Shown here in pieces: positions 17,642-25,868 of a stretch of 64,000 nucleotides of DNA. Source of the DNA: Rhodovulum sulfidophilum DSM 1374 (lineage in GTDB: Bacteria > Pseudomonadota > Alphaproteobacteria > Rhodobacterales > Rhodobacteraceae); assembly GCF_001633165.1 (NCBI RefSeq), contig NZ_CP015418.1, positions 2,728,001-2,792,000 of the forward strand, given 5' to 3'. Position 1 is the stretch's first letter. The number at the start of each line of letters is the position of its first letter. The notes under the pieces were generated by a model. That model was not told the origin of the DNA. It was given only the letters and a program-made list of their open reading frames with translations, and searched no databases. The position numbers and the translations under genes are program-made.

Positions 17642-19023
17642 CCGACATCCCCGTCTCGGATGCGCGCCCGGTTCCGGCCGCGCCCGCCCGCACAGGGTCT
17701 CTGCTGACCGCCGATGCCCGGACCCGCCGCCGCAACGCCGCCGAAAGCCGGTTCCGGCTCTACGGGATCGTGGCGGTGGGCATCGGGCTCTTCTTCCTGG
17801 CGGCCCTGCTTTACGCCATCGTCACCAACGGGATCGGTGCCTTCCAGCAGACCGGCTACACGCTGAATATCGAGTTTCGCGAAGACGTTCTGGACAAGTC
17901 CGGCACCCGCGATCCCGAGGCTCTCAAATCGGTCCGGACCTTCGCCTATTCGCCGCTGCTGCGCGAGGCGATGCTGCGCGAGATCGAGACCCATGGCATC
18001 GAGACGCCGCTGGCGAAGGCCAAGGTCAAGGGCTTTTCCTCGCCGCTCGACAAGCTGTTCTCGGACGGCGCGCGCTCGACGCTGCGCGACATGGTGCTGG
18101 CCGATCCGAGCCTGATCGGACAGACCGTAAAGGTGCGCATCCTCGCCTCGTCGCGGGTCGACGGCTATCTCAAGGGGCGCGTCAGCCGCGAGTCGATCGA
18201 GCGCGACAAGAACCTCGACGCGGTCCACCTGGATCTGATCGACAAGCTGCGCGACGCGGGCGTCGCGACCAAGGCCTTCAACCTTGCCTTCATCACCGGG
18301 CCCGACGCCTCGGATGCGCGGCCGGAGCAGGCCGGGATCGGGGTCGCCATGCTGGGGTCATTCTACATGATGATCGTGGTGCTGGCACTGGCGCTGCCGA
18401 TCGGGGTCGGGGCCTCGATCTATCTCGAGGAATTCGCGCCGCAGAACCGCATCACCGACCTGATCGAGGTGAACATCTCGAACCTCGCCGCCGTGCCCTC
18501 GATCGTCTTCGGCATCCTCGGGCTCGCGGTCTTCATCCAGGTCGTGCATCTGCCGCAATCGGCGCCGCTGGTGGGCGGGCTGGTGCTGTCGCTGATGACG
18601 CTGCCGACCATCATCATCTCGACCCGCGCCGCGCTGAAGGCGGTGCCGCCCTCGATCCGCGATGCCGCGCTCGGGGTAGGGGCCTCGAAGATGCAGGCGG
18701 TCTTCCACCACGTCCTGCCGCTGGCGATGCCCGGCATCCTGACCGGCACCATCCTCGGGCTGGCGCAGGCGCTGGGCGAAACCGCGCCGCTTCTGCTGAT
18801 CGGCATGGTGGGCTTTGTCGCCTCGAACTATCCCGACGGCGCCGTTGCGGGCTTCATGGCGCCGAACTCGGCCATGCCGGCCCAGATCTACGAATGGGCC
18901 AAGCGCGCCGATCCGGCCTTCTACGAACGGGCCTGGGGCGGCATCATCCTGCTGCTCGTCTTCCTGATGACCATGAACATCATCGCCATCCTGCTGCGCC
19001 GCCGCTTCGAGCGCCGGTGGTGA
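17638..19023 (+). CDS. pstA: phosphate ABC transporter permease PstA
   Basis: This 461-residue permease partners PstC. After one membrane segment (residues about 40-62) comes a charged region of about 160 residues, probably periplasmic, that E. coli PstA (about 300 residues) lacks. The typical core follows: [18 protein letters not shown] near residue 250 and the EAA loop [21 protein letters not shown] near residue 341. The extra domain has no motif I recognise. The gene overlaps pstC by four bases and is followed by pstB after 23 bases. Confidence 0.95.
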   Translation: MTDIPVSDARPVPAAPARTGSLLTADARTRRRNAAESRFRLYGIVAVGIGLFFLAALLYAIVTNGIGAFQQTGYTLNIEFREDVLDKSGTRDPEALKSVRTFAYSPLLREAMLREIETHGIETPLAKAKVKGFSSPLDKLFSDGARSTLRDMVLADPSLIGQTVKVRILASSRVDGYLKGRVSRESIERDKNLDAVHLDLIDKLRDAGVATKAFNLAFITGPDASDARPEQAGIGVAMLGSFYMMIVVLALALPIGVGASIYLEEFAPQNRITDLIEVNISNLAAVPSIVFGILGLAVFIQVVHLPQSAPLVGGLVLSLMTLPTIIISTRAALKAVPPSIRDAALGVGASKMQAVFHHVLPLAMPGILTGTILGLAQALGETAPLLLIGMVGFVASNYPDGAVAGFMAPNSAMPAQIYEWAKRADPAFYERAWGGIILLLVFLMTMNIIAILLRRRFERRW

Positions 19024-19046
19024 TCGGCTGCGAAAGGACCTCCGAC

Positions 19047-19844
19047 ATGTATGACAATTCCGATCTTGCGAGGGCGACGGTGACCGGAGAGACCAAGATC
19101 GCGGCCCATGGCTGCCAGGTCTATTACGGCGACAGCCAGGCCATCCGCGATGTCGATATCGATATCGCCGACAACACCGTCACCGCCTTCATCGGCCCCT
19201 CGGGCTGCGGCAAGTCCACCTTCCTGCGCTGCCTCAACCGGATGAACGACACCATCGACATCTGCCGGGTGATCGGTGATATCCGGCTCGATGGCGAGGA
19301 CATCTACGATCCGCGCGTCGATCCGGTGCAGCTTCGCGCCAAGGTCGGCATGGTGTTCCAGAAACCCAACCCGTTCCCCAAGTCGATCTATGACAATGTC
19401 GCCTACGGGCCGCGCATCCACGGGCTGGCGCGCAACAAGGCCGATCTCGACGAGATCGTCGAACGCTCGCTGCGCCGGGCCGCGATCTGGGACGAGGTCA
19501 AGGACCGGCTGCAGGCGCCGGGCACCGGGCTTTCGGGCGGCCAGCAACAGCGGCTGTGCATTGCCCGCGCCGTCGCGACCGAACCCGAGGTCCTGCTGAT
19601 GGACGAACCCTGCTCGGCGCTCGACCCGATCGCCACCGCCCAGGTCGAGGAACTGATCGACGAGCTGCGGGCGCAATATTCGGTGGTGATCGTGACCCAT
19701 TCGATGCAGCAGGCCGCGCGCGTCAGCCAGAAGACGGCCTTCTTCCATCTCGGCAGCCTGGTCGAATATGGCGATACCGCGAAGATCTTCACCAATCCGA
19801 GCGATCCCCGCACCGAAAGCTACATCACCGGCCGCATCGGCTGA
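19047..19844 (+). CDS. pstB: phosphate ABC transporter ATP-binding protein PstB
   Basis: This 265-residue ATPase energises phosphate uptake through PstCA. Walker A is GPSGCGKST near residue 53, the PstB-specific segment [20 protein letters not shown] lies near residue 105, the signature is [14 protein letters not shown] near residue 160 and Walker B is [13 protein letters not shown] near residue 182. The ATG at 19047 is used; an upstream frame overlapping pstA is spurious. AAAGGA stands about nine bases before. The protein also helps signal phosphate status to PhoR through PhoU. Confidence 0.97.
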   Translation: MYDNSDLARATVTGETKIAAHGCQVYYGDSQAIRDVDIDIADNTVTAFIGPSGCGKSTFLRCLNRMNDTIDICRVIGDIRLDGEDIYDPRVDPVQLRAKVGMVFQKPNPFPKSIYDNVAYGPRIHGLARNKADLDEIVERSLRRAAIWDEVKDRLQAPGTGLSGGQQQRLCIARAVATEPEVLLMDEPCSALDPIATAQVEELIDELRAQYSVVIVTHSMQQAARVSQKTAFFHLGSLVEYGDTAKIFTNPSDPRTESYITGRIG

Positions 19845-19857
19845 GAAAGGACCGTCC

Positions 19858-20580
19858 ATGTCGGATGTGATGAAAGACCCGCATATCGTCAAATCCTACG
19901 ACCGCGACCTCGAAGGGATCCAGGCGCTCATCATGAAGATGGGCGGGCTGGTCGAGATCGCGATCCTGGAGGCCGCGACCTCGCTCGAGGCCCGCGACGA
20001 GGAACTGGCCGAGCGCGTGCGCGCCGGCGACAAGGCCATCGACGCCCTCGAAGAGAAGGTCAACGAGGAGGCCGCGCAACTGCTTGCGCTGCGCCAGCCC
20101 TCGGCGGGCGACCTGCGCACGGTGCTCTCGGTGATGAAGATCTCGGCCAATCTCGAACGCTGCGGCGACTATGCCAAGAACATGGCCAAGCGCACCGGCG
20201 TTCTGGTGCAGATGGCGCCGATGGAGGGCGCGGCGGGGGCGATCCGGCGCATGGCCAAGGCGGTCGAGCTGATGCTGAAGGACGCGCTCGACGCCTATAT
20301 CCAGCGCGATGCCGAACTGGCCGAGGATGTCCGCCAGCGCGACCTCGAGGTCGACCAGATGTACAATGCCCTGTTCCGCGAATTCCTGACCTTCATGATG
20401 GAAGACCCGCGCAACATCACCGCCTGCATGCATCTGCATTTCATCGCCAAGAACATCGAGCGGATGGGCGATCATGTCACCTCGATCGCCGAGCAGGTGA
20501 TCTATCTGGCCACCGGCCACATGCCCGAGGATGAACGGCCCAAGGCCGACCGCACCTCGGTCGAAGCGCTCAGGAGCTGA
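19858..20580 (+). CDS. phoU: phosphate signalling protein PhoU
   Basis: This 240-residue all-helical protein has the two three-helix repeats of PhoU. Each contains the metal-binding signature: SANLERCGDYAKNMAKR near residue 97 and IAKNIERMGDHVTSIAEQ near residue 201. It links PstB with PhoR and represses the Pho regulon when phosphate is plentiful. It begins 14 bases after pstB and ends four bases before the phoB start. Confidence 0.97.
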   Translation: MSDVMKDPHIVKSYDRDLEGIQALIMKMGGLVEIAILEAATSLEARDEELAERVRAGDKAIDALEEKVNEEAAQLLALRQPSAGDLRTVLSVMKISANLERCGDYAKNMAKRTGVLVQMAPMEGAAGAIRRMAKAVELMLKDALDAYIQRDAELAEDVRQRDLEVDQMYNALFREFLTFMMEDPRNITACMHLHFIAKNIERMGDHVTSIAEQVIYLATGHMPEDERPKADRTSVEALRS

Positions 20581-20584
20581 CCCA

Positions 20585-21277
20585 ATGAGCCCCAGCGAAC
20601 GCCCCACGGTGCTGATCGTCGAGGACGAACCCGCGCAACGCGAAGTGCTGGCCTATAACCTGCAGGCCGAAGGCTTCCGGGTGTCGAAGGCCGAGAATGG
20701 CGAGGAGGCGTTGTTGCTTGTCGAGGAACAGGCGCCCGACATCATCGTGCTCGACTGGATGCTGCCCTCGGTCTCGGGGATCGAGATCTGTCGGCGTCTG
20801 AAGACCCGGGCCGAGACCCGCGGCGTGCCGATCATCATGCTCTCGGCCCGCTCGGAAGAGGTCGACCGGGTCCGCGGGCTGGAAACCGGGGCCGACGACT
20901 ATGTGGTCAAGCCCTATTCGGTGGTCGAGCTGCTGGCCCGGGTCCGCGCCCAGCTGCGGCGCACCCGTCCGGCGACCGTGGGCCAGAGGCTCGAATTCGA
21001 GGATATCCTGCTCGATGCCGAAACCCACAAGGTGTTCCGCTCGGACAAGCCGCTGAAGCTCGGCCCGACCGAATTCCGGCTTCTGTCGACCTTCATGGAA
21101 AAGCCCGGCCGGGTCTGGAGCCGCGAACAGCTTCTGGACCGGGTCTGGGGGCGCGACATCTATGTCGACACCCGCACCGTCGACGTCCATATCGGGCGGC
21201 TCAGGAAGGCGCTTTGCCAGCATGGCGGCCCGGACCCGGTGCGTACCGTCCGCGGGGCAGGCTACGCCCTTGGGTAA
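20585..21277 (+). CDS. phoB: phosphate regulon response regulator PhoB
   Basis: This 230-residue OmpR-family regulator has a receiver domain with the phospho-acceptor D57 (IIVLDWMLPS), the acidic pocket VEDEP near residue 12 and the conserved lysine in VVKPYS near residue 104. The winged-helix domain contains LKLGPTEFRLL and the recognition region ending RTVDVHIGRLRKAL. After phosphorylation by PhoR it binds 11-bp phased repeats, of which candidates occur upstream of phoR, pstS and sqdB in this window. It is the last gene of the locus. Confidence 0.97.
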   Translation: MSPSERPTVLIVEDEPAQREVLAYNLQAEGFRVSKAENGEEALLLVEEQAPDIIVLDWMLPSVSGIEICRRLKTRAETRGVPIIMLSARSEEVDRVRGLETGADDYVVKPYSVVELLARVRAQLRRTRPATVGQRLEFEDILLDAETHKVFRSDKPLKLGPTEFRLLSTFMEKPGRVWSREQLLDRVWGRDIYVDTRTVDVHIGRLRKALCQHGGPDPVRTVRGAGYALG

Positions 21278-21425
21278 GGCGATCTGCAGCAAGACCGGCC
21301 GGGGGTTTCCGATTTTTTTCCTCAGGAATTGATCCCGGGGCAGGCGGCGCCTATGGTGCCCGCGTTTCGGGGCGGCTGCGGGAGCAGCGGGCCGCGATGA
21401 TCTGAGCGAGCAGGGGATCGGATAT

Positions 21426-22625
21426 ATGACACGAACCGGTACGGGAACCGGACTGACACTGGCCGCGGCGCTGCTGGCATGCGGTGCCGCCAGCGCCGAT
21501 CCGGAGGAGGGCGCCTATAGCTCTCCCGAGGCTTTCGGCGAGGCGCTGTTCTTCGACGTCAATCTCTCGAAGACCCGGACCCAGGCCTGTGCCACCTGCC
21601 ACGATCCGGGCCATGCCTTCATCGATCCGCGGCCGACCTTGGCCGGGCGGGCGGTCTCGCTTGGTGCTGACGGGCAGTCGCTTGGCGACCGCAACGCGCC
21701 GACCGCCGCCTATGCCCGGTTCTCGCCACCTTTCGGCCAGCGCGCCGATGGCACCTATGTCGGCGGCCAGTTCCATGACGGCCGCGCCGCCGGTCTGGCC
21801 GAGCAGGCCGCCGGACCGCCGCTGAACCCGATCGAGATGGGGCTGGCGGATGTCGAGGAGGCGGCCGCGCGCATCCTCGAGAACCCGCGCTATGACGCAA
21901 CGCTGAGCGCGCTTTACGGCGCCGCGACGCCAAGCGATCCCGAAGCCGTCTTCCGCGCCGCGACCTCCGCCATCGCCGCGTTCGAAGGCACAGACAGCTT
22001 CGCGCCCTTCGATTCCAAATATGACAGATACTTGCGCGGCGAAGCTCAGCTGACCGATGAAGAAGAGCTCGGCAGGATCCTGTTCTTCTCGCAGCAATTC
22101 ACCAACTGCAATCTCTGCCATCAGTTGCGCAAGTCGGCGATCGCCGCGGATGAGACCTTCACCGATTACAGCTATCACAATATCGGCGTTCCGGCGAATG
22201 CGGCGGCGCGGGCGGTCAACGGGGCTGCGGGGCCCGATCTCGGGCTGCTGGCCAACCCGGCGGTCGAGGATCCCGCGGCGGCGGGCAAGTTCAAGGTGCC
22301 GACGCTGCGCAACGTCGCCGTGACCGGGCCTTACATGCATAATGGCGTGTTCGAGGACCTGCGCACCGTGATCCTGTTCTACAACAAGTACAACAGCAAG
22401 GCGGCTGCGCGCCAGATCGACCCCGAGACCGGCGAAGCCTGGGCCGCACCCGAGGTTCCCGGAACGCTCTCGATGGACAAGCTAACCACGGGGCCTGCGC
22501 TCGATGACGAGCGGATCGACGCCCTGGTTGCGTTTCTCGAGACGCTGACCGACAGCCGCTACGCATACCTGCTTGACCGGGACACCGCCTCGGCAGGGAC
22601 CGGAGGCACAGACACAGACCGGTGA
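21426..22625 (+). CDS. di-haem cytochrome c peroxidase (CcpA/MauG family)
   Basis: This 399-residue periplasmic protein has a Sec signal peptide (residues 1-24, ending ASA) and two haem c attachment sites: CATCH near residue 58 and CNLCH near residue 231. Between them lie motifs of the bacterial di-haem peroxidase family (FNPxEMG-like PLNPIEMGLADVEEA, then AAFEGTDSFAPFDSKYDRYLRG). After the second haem come KFKVPTLRNVAVTGPYMHNG and a C-terminal DALVAFLETLTD. Family members reduce hydrogen peroxide with electrons from cytochrome c or oxidise protein substrates (MauG). No partner gene is nearby, so peroxidase is the default call. An inverted repeat follows at 22721-22762. Confidence 0.88.
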   Translation: MTRTGTGTGLTLAAALLACGAASADPEEGAYSSPEAFGEALFFDVNLSKTRTQACATCHDPGHAFIDPRPTLAGRAVSLGADGQSLGDRNAPTAAYARFSPPFGQRADGTYVGGQFHDGRAAGLAEQAAGPPLNPIEMGLADVEEAAARILENPRYDATLSALYGAATPSDPEAVFRAATSAIAAFEGTDSFAPFDSKYDRYLRGEAQLTDEEELGRILFFSQQFTNCNLCHQLRKSAIAADETFTDYSYHNIGVPANAAARAVNGAAGPDLGLLANPAVEDPAAAGKFKVPTLRNVAVTGPYMHNGVFEDLRTVILFYNKYNSKAAARQIDPETGEAWAAPEVPGTLSMDKLTTGPALDDERIDALVAFLETLTDSRYAYLLDRDTASAGTGGTDTDR

Positions 22626-22720
22626 TCCTCCCGGCGTGCCCCGAAATCACGCTTGGCGAACCGTCGCAATTCCAGCGTCCTGCTGCAAACAGGCGGTTCT
22701 TTTCGATGTAAATGTCGCCG

Positions 22721-22762
22721 CGAGCACGACAGGAGGGCGAGGATGATCTCCTGTCGTGCTCG
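22721..22762. repeat. perfect 15-bp inverted repeat after the di-haem peroxidase gene
   Basis: CGAGCACGACAGGAG (22721-22735) is the exact reverse complement of 22748-22762, with a 12-base loop. The stem is long and strong, but only GTCTT follows on the plus strand and no T run on the minus strand. It may be a factor-assisted terminator or an operator. The rest of 22626-23208 has no gene that I can support. Confidence 0.65.
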
Positions 22763-22905
22763 GTCTTACGACCCGTCATGACGAAGGCGGGCCGTTACGG
22801 AGTGTGGGGCCGTTCAGATCTGGTTTCGTGGATATGGTGCCATCGAGCTTTCTAATGCCAAGTATAAATATCCGATAATCAGTATTATGTTAATATTCGG
22901 CGTTG

Positions 22906-22961
22906 CGCACACCTGACGCACACCTGAGCTGCGACCAATTCGCCATGTGATGCAACTCAGG
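22906..22961. promoter_or_regulatory. tandem 11-mers and inverted repeat upstream of luxR-type gene
   Basis: CGCACACCTGA occurs twice back to back (22906-22916 and 22917-22927), one helical turn apart. The second copy runs into CCTGAGCTGC (22923-22932), which is matched 9 of 10 by the inverted GCAACTCAGG at 22952-22961. The preceding 50 bases are unusually AT-rich. This looks like a regulator-binding region, about 250 bases before the LuxR-type gene, but the bound protein is unknown. Confidence 0.45.
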
Positions 22962-23208
22962 GGTTTGCTTCGGCGTCGCCGCGTGTTCCAATTGGCGGAA
23001 CAATATCGCCTGATAACAAGGGCTAGACGGTGCCTGTCCGAGTTTGTGCCCAGAAAACCACCTCAACGCAGCCGGCCGGGTTCCATATCTCCCGGTCCGA
23101 CTGCGCTCTGGCCGCGCTCGACAGAACCTGCAGGCCTGCACTAAAGACCATTCTGGAGGGGTAACGTTATGATAGCCAGAATTCAGCGGGCCGTGTTGCC
23201 GTGTCGGC

Positions 23209-23997
23209 ATGTCCGACAACGCGGCCGAATGGGGGCTTCATGAGCCTCGAATATCTGAGCGCATTATAATCGCCGCGCGCAGCCTCGAGGAGCTCTGGGC
23301 GCTTCACACCCGCAAGATGGCCGATTTCGGTTTCGACCGGCTGATCTACGGTTTCACCCGCTTTCGCGCCGCCAACAGCTTCGGCGACCGCGACGACGTG
23401 ATCGTGCTGTCGAACCATTCGCCCGAATATGTGCGCAACTTCGTCGACAAGGGGCTTTACAAGAACGCGCCGATGGTCCGCTGGGCCGCGAAGCATGTCG
23501 GCACCAGCAGCTGGCGGCAGGTCTCCGAGCGGCTGGCGCGCGGCGAGCTGACGCCAGAGGAACTGGACGTCCTGAAGTTCAACCGCGGCATGGGTGTGGT
23601 CGCTGGCTATACGATCAGTTTCAGCGAGGTATCGGTCCGCGCCAAGGGTGCGATCGGCCTGACGGCCCGGCCGGGTCTGAACCAGGACGATGTCGAGCGG
23701 ATCTGGTCCAAGCATGGCGACGTGATCCAGTTGATGAACGATGTGATGCATCTGAAGGTGCACAACCTGCCATATGCCGCGCAACGCCCGCCGCTGACGC
23801 CGCGCCAGCGCGAGGTTCTGGAATGGGTCGGCGACGGCAAGACCACGCTCGATATCGCCACCATCCTCGGCGTTACCCAGGCAACGGTCGAAAAACACCT
23901 CCGGCTCGCCCGTGAGGCGCTGGATGTCGAGACCACCGCGCAGGCCGTATTGAAGGCGTGGTTCCAGAATCAGATCTTCCGCGCCAACACGCCATAA
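23209..23997 (+). CDS. LuxR-type quorum-sensing regulator without a neighbouring LuxI (solo)
   Basis: The product (up to 262 residues) has an N-terminal autoinducer-binding domain (SLEELWALHTRKMADFGFDRL, then a W at MVRWAAKHV and a second conserved region up to AKGAIGLTARPG) and a C-terminal LuxR helix-turn-helix (LTPRQREVLEWVGDGKT through TQATVEKHL). It should bind DNA in response to an acyl-homoserine lactone or related signal. No luxI lies in the window. The start is doubtful: the ATG at 23209 lacks a ribosome-binding site. MSLEYL begins at an ATG at 23240 but in another frame, and would join the family sequence if one base were added near 23253. A slightly damaged N-terminus or a sequence error is possible. 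Confidence 0.82.
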   Translation: MSDNAAEWGLHEPRISERIIIAARSLEELWALHTRKMADFGFDRLIYGFTRFRAANSFGDRDDVIVLSNHSPEYVRNFVDKGLYKNAPMVRWAAKHVGTSSWRQVSERLARGELTPEELDVLKFNRGMGVVAGYTISFSEVSVRAKGAIGLTARPGLNQDDVERIWSKHGDVIQLMNDVMHLKVHNLPYAAQRPPLTPRQREVLEWVGDGKTTLDIATILGVTQATVEKHLRLAREALDVETTAQAVLKAWFQNQIFRANTP

Positions 23998-24309
23998 GCA
24001 GATCCTTGCCCGCATTCTGACAACCGGAAGTGACGCTACGTTACTTCTGGCGCGTTTCCACGCGAGGTTATATCGCCTAAAGGTTGAATTTGTTCGTTTT
24101 TTAAACCCGACGAAGTACGGATTCCCTGACTATCTTTTTGGTCAGGATATCGGCAATTTTTAGCCGTTCCGTGAGTGGTGGCCTTGGGCCAGGGAACATT
24201 GTCGGCGCGCAGTACCGCACAGTTTCGCGGCGAACGCCGTACCGGGAGACCGGAGCAGGATCGGGCGGTCTATTCTTCGTCGGTCAGATTCTGCGCCTTT
24301 TCGCTCAGG

Positions 24310-24330
24310 CCGCCCTCAGCGGGCGGTTTT
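24310..24330 (+). terminator. intrinsic terminator-like hairpin between luxR-type and GGDEF-like genes
   Basis: CCGCCC (24310-24315), loop TCAGC, GGGCGG (24321-24326), then TTTT. It lies about 310 bases after the luxR-type stop, just before the end of the convergent gene. Otherwise 23998-24355 shows no gene; it contains a weak CCTGAC/GTCAGG repeat near 24124-24145. Confidence 0.45.
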
Positions 24331-24355
24331 GCAGAAAGGCCAAAGGGGCGGCGGG

Positions 24356-25696
24356 CTATTTAGGGGGGCCTCGCCGCCCCTCCCATGTCACGGGGGTGTT
24401 ACGGGCTTCCGCCCCCTGCCCCGTTTCCGCCAGGTCCGAGACCCGAACCAGCGTTCCGCCGCCGCGGCGTTCGGCGACGTAAAGCGCGCTTTCGGCGCGT
24501 TGCAGCGCCGCCTCGAGGTTGGGTTCGTCGAAGGCCGACATGCTGATCCCGATGGCAGCGACCGGCAGATCCGGCTGCGGCCGCAGCTTCCGTTCCAGCC
24601 TCTCGCCGATCCGGGCCAGATCGGCCTCGCTCGGGACATGTGCCACCACCATCAGCATGTGCCGTCGCCAGCGCCCGATATTGTCCTCGGCGCGGACATG
24701 GCGAACCGTTCGCTGCAATGCCGACCGCATCGCACGCTCATCTGCCTCCGGATCGGCTCCGTTAACGCCCGCCCCGGGGGCGCAGAGGATCACGCCGACC
24801 GGCCCCTTGCCGTCGAGCAGATCCCGGTCGGGCCGGAATTTGCTGGCCCGGCCCGCGACCGGGTCGAACAGCTCGGCGCGTGCATCGGCACGGGCCGCCC
24901 GCTCGAGCAGCGCCCCGACCGTCAGCACCAGTGCCAGCTGGGCCAAGCCGAACAGGCCCAGCAGAGGGGCAATCAGCAGCCGCGCCGAGACGGTTTCGGG
25001 CACCGCATGCAGGGTCGCAATGCCGACAAGCCATGGCCCGATCAGCGCCAGGACCAGAAGTATGCGCATCCGGGGGCCATGCCGTTCGCGCGAAAAGAGC
25101 GGACGCAGCAGCCATTCGGCACGCAGGATATGCGTCATGGCCAAGCCTGCGAGTCCCATGCAGCTGAGCGAAAAGGCGGAAACCGGGCGCCCCCAGGTCG
25201 TCGCCTCGAACAGATCCGTCATCGCGCTCCACCAGATCCCGGTCCAGGCCGCCACCAGCACCGCCATCGCCGCGCCGCGATGAAAGGGCTGGAGCGCCAG
25301 GCAGAGATGCAGGGTCAGGATTGCATAGGTCGTGGACAGATCGGCGGGTCCCGGCGACCGCCCGGGCCAGAGCGGGACCGCCCCGCTCAGGTAGGGACCG
25401 CCCGGCAGCAGCCCGTCGATCAACCGCAACCCCGCCAGAAGCGCAACGCCGCCCCCGACCGCCGTCCACAAACGCAGTCCCCAGGCTTTCGAGCCGCGCA
25501 GCAGCACCGAAAGCGCGAAAAGCACGAAGCCGAACGCCCCGGCCGGATGCAGGACGGGCACATGGCGCGACGGCGCGACCAGAATGTAATGCAAGGCCCC
25601 GAAGACCGCGGTGACCAGCAGCGCCAGACAAAGCAGGCGGAGGGCCTGAGGCAGCAGCGGCTGAGCAGGACTGGCGGTTGGCGTGAACACGGTCAA
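24356..25696 (-). CDS. membrane protein with degenerate GGDEF domain
   Basis: This 446-residue protein has seven or eight hydrophobic segments in residues about 15-275, then a cytoplasmic domain. That domain aligns with a GGDEF diguanylate cyclase but has lost the active site: the GGDEF position reads RRHML (residues 344-348), and the metal-binding FDxD segment is replaced by ILCAPGAG. The RxxD inhibitory site remains (RAED, residues 335-338, exactly five residues before), as does the closing ALYVAERRGGGTL. It cannot make c-di-GMP but might bind it. It is a diverged paralogue of the divergent gene at 25869: RPLF(S/A)R and the segment before FDPVAG/HDPLTG match in order. Confidence 0.8.
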   Translation of the reverse strand: MTVFTPTASPAQPLLPQALRLLCLALLVTAVFGALHYILVAPSRHVPVLHPAGAFGFVLFALSVLLRGSKAWGLRLWTAVGGGVALLAGLRLIDGLLPGGPYLSGAVPLWPGRSPGPADLSTTYAILTLHLCLALQPFHRGAAMAVLVAAWTGIWWSAMTDLFEATTWGRPVSAFSLSCMGLAGLAMTHILRAEWLLRPLFSRERHGPRMRILLVLALIGPWLVGIATLHAVPETVSARLLIAPLLGLFGLAQLALVLTVGALLERAARADARAELFDPVAGRASKFRPDRDLLDGKGPVGVILCAPGAGVNGADPEADERAMRSALQRTVRHVRAEDNIGRWRRHMLMVVAHVPSEADLARIGERLERKLRPQPDLPVAAIGISMSAFDEPNLEAALQRAESALYVAERRGGGTLVRVSDLAETGQGAEARNTPVTWEGRRGPPK

Positions 25697-25802
25697 GAGC
25701 CCCGGTAAGACGGTGGATCGGTCTCGCCAGAGTAACTTTTCGCGCCTAAATCGAAGTTAAGGTTAATGACCCTGCGTCGCAGACGCGCAAAGCCCGCCCC
25801 GG

Positions 25803-25817
25803 GTAACCAAATATTAA
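25803..25817. promoter_or_regulatory. CtrA-like site between the divergent GGDEF genes
   Basis: GTAA, seven bases (CCAAATA), TTAA differs by one base from the CtrA consensus TTAA-N7-TTAA. It lies 52 bases before the plus-strand GGDEF gene and about 107 bases before the minus-strand one. A second pair of TTAA words with a short spacer is at 25757-25766. CtrA control of c-di-GMP genes is common in Rhodobacterales; binding here is inferred. Confidence 0.4.
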
Positions 25818-25868
25818 GCCTATAGCGACCCTATCCTGAGGCAGTTTTCGTGTCGAGCGAGCAACAGG

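Noticed and set aside
22890..23219. A 109-codon minus-strand frame upstream of the LuxR-type gene
   Set aside because: It has no ribosome-binding site, signal or family pattern and covers the repeat-rich regulatory region.
23169..23243. A possible 24-codon leader peptide with a good ribosome site
   Set aside because: It is too short to judge as a gene. I keep it only as part of the luxR start problem.
24124..24145. CCTGAC/GTCAGG short inverted repeat
   Set aside because: Six base pairs with a ten-base T-rich loop is too weak to call.
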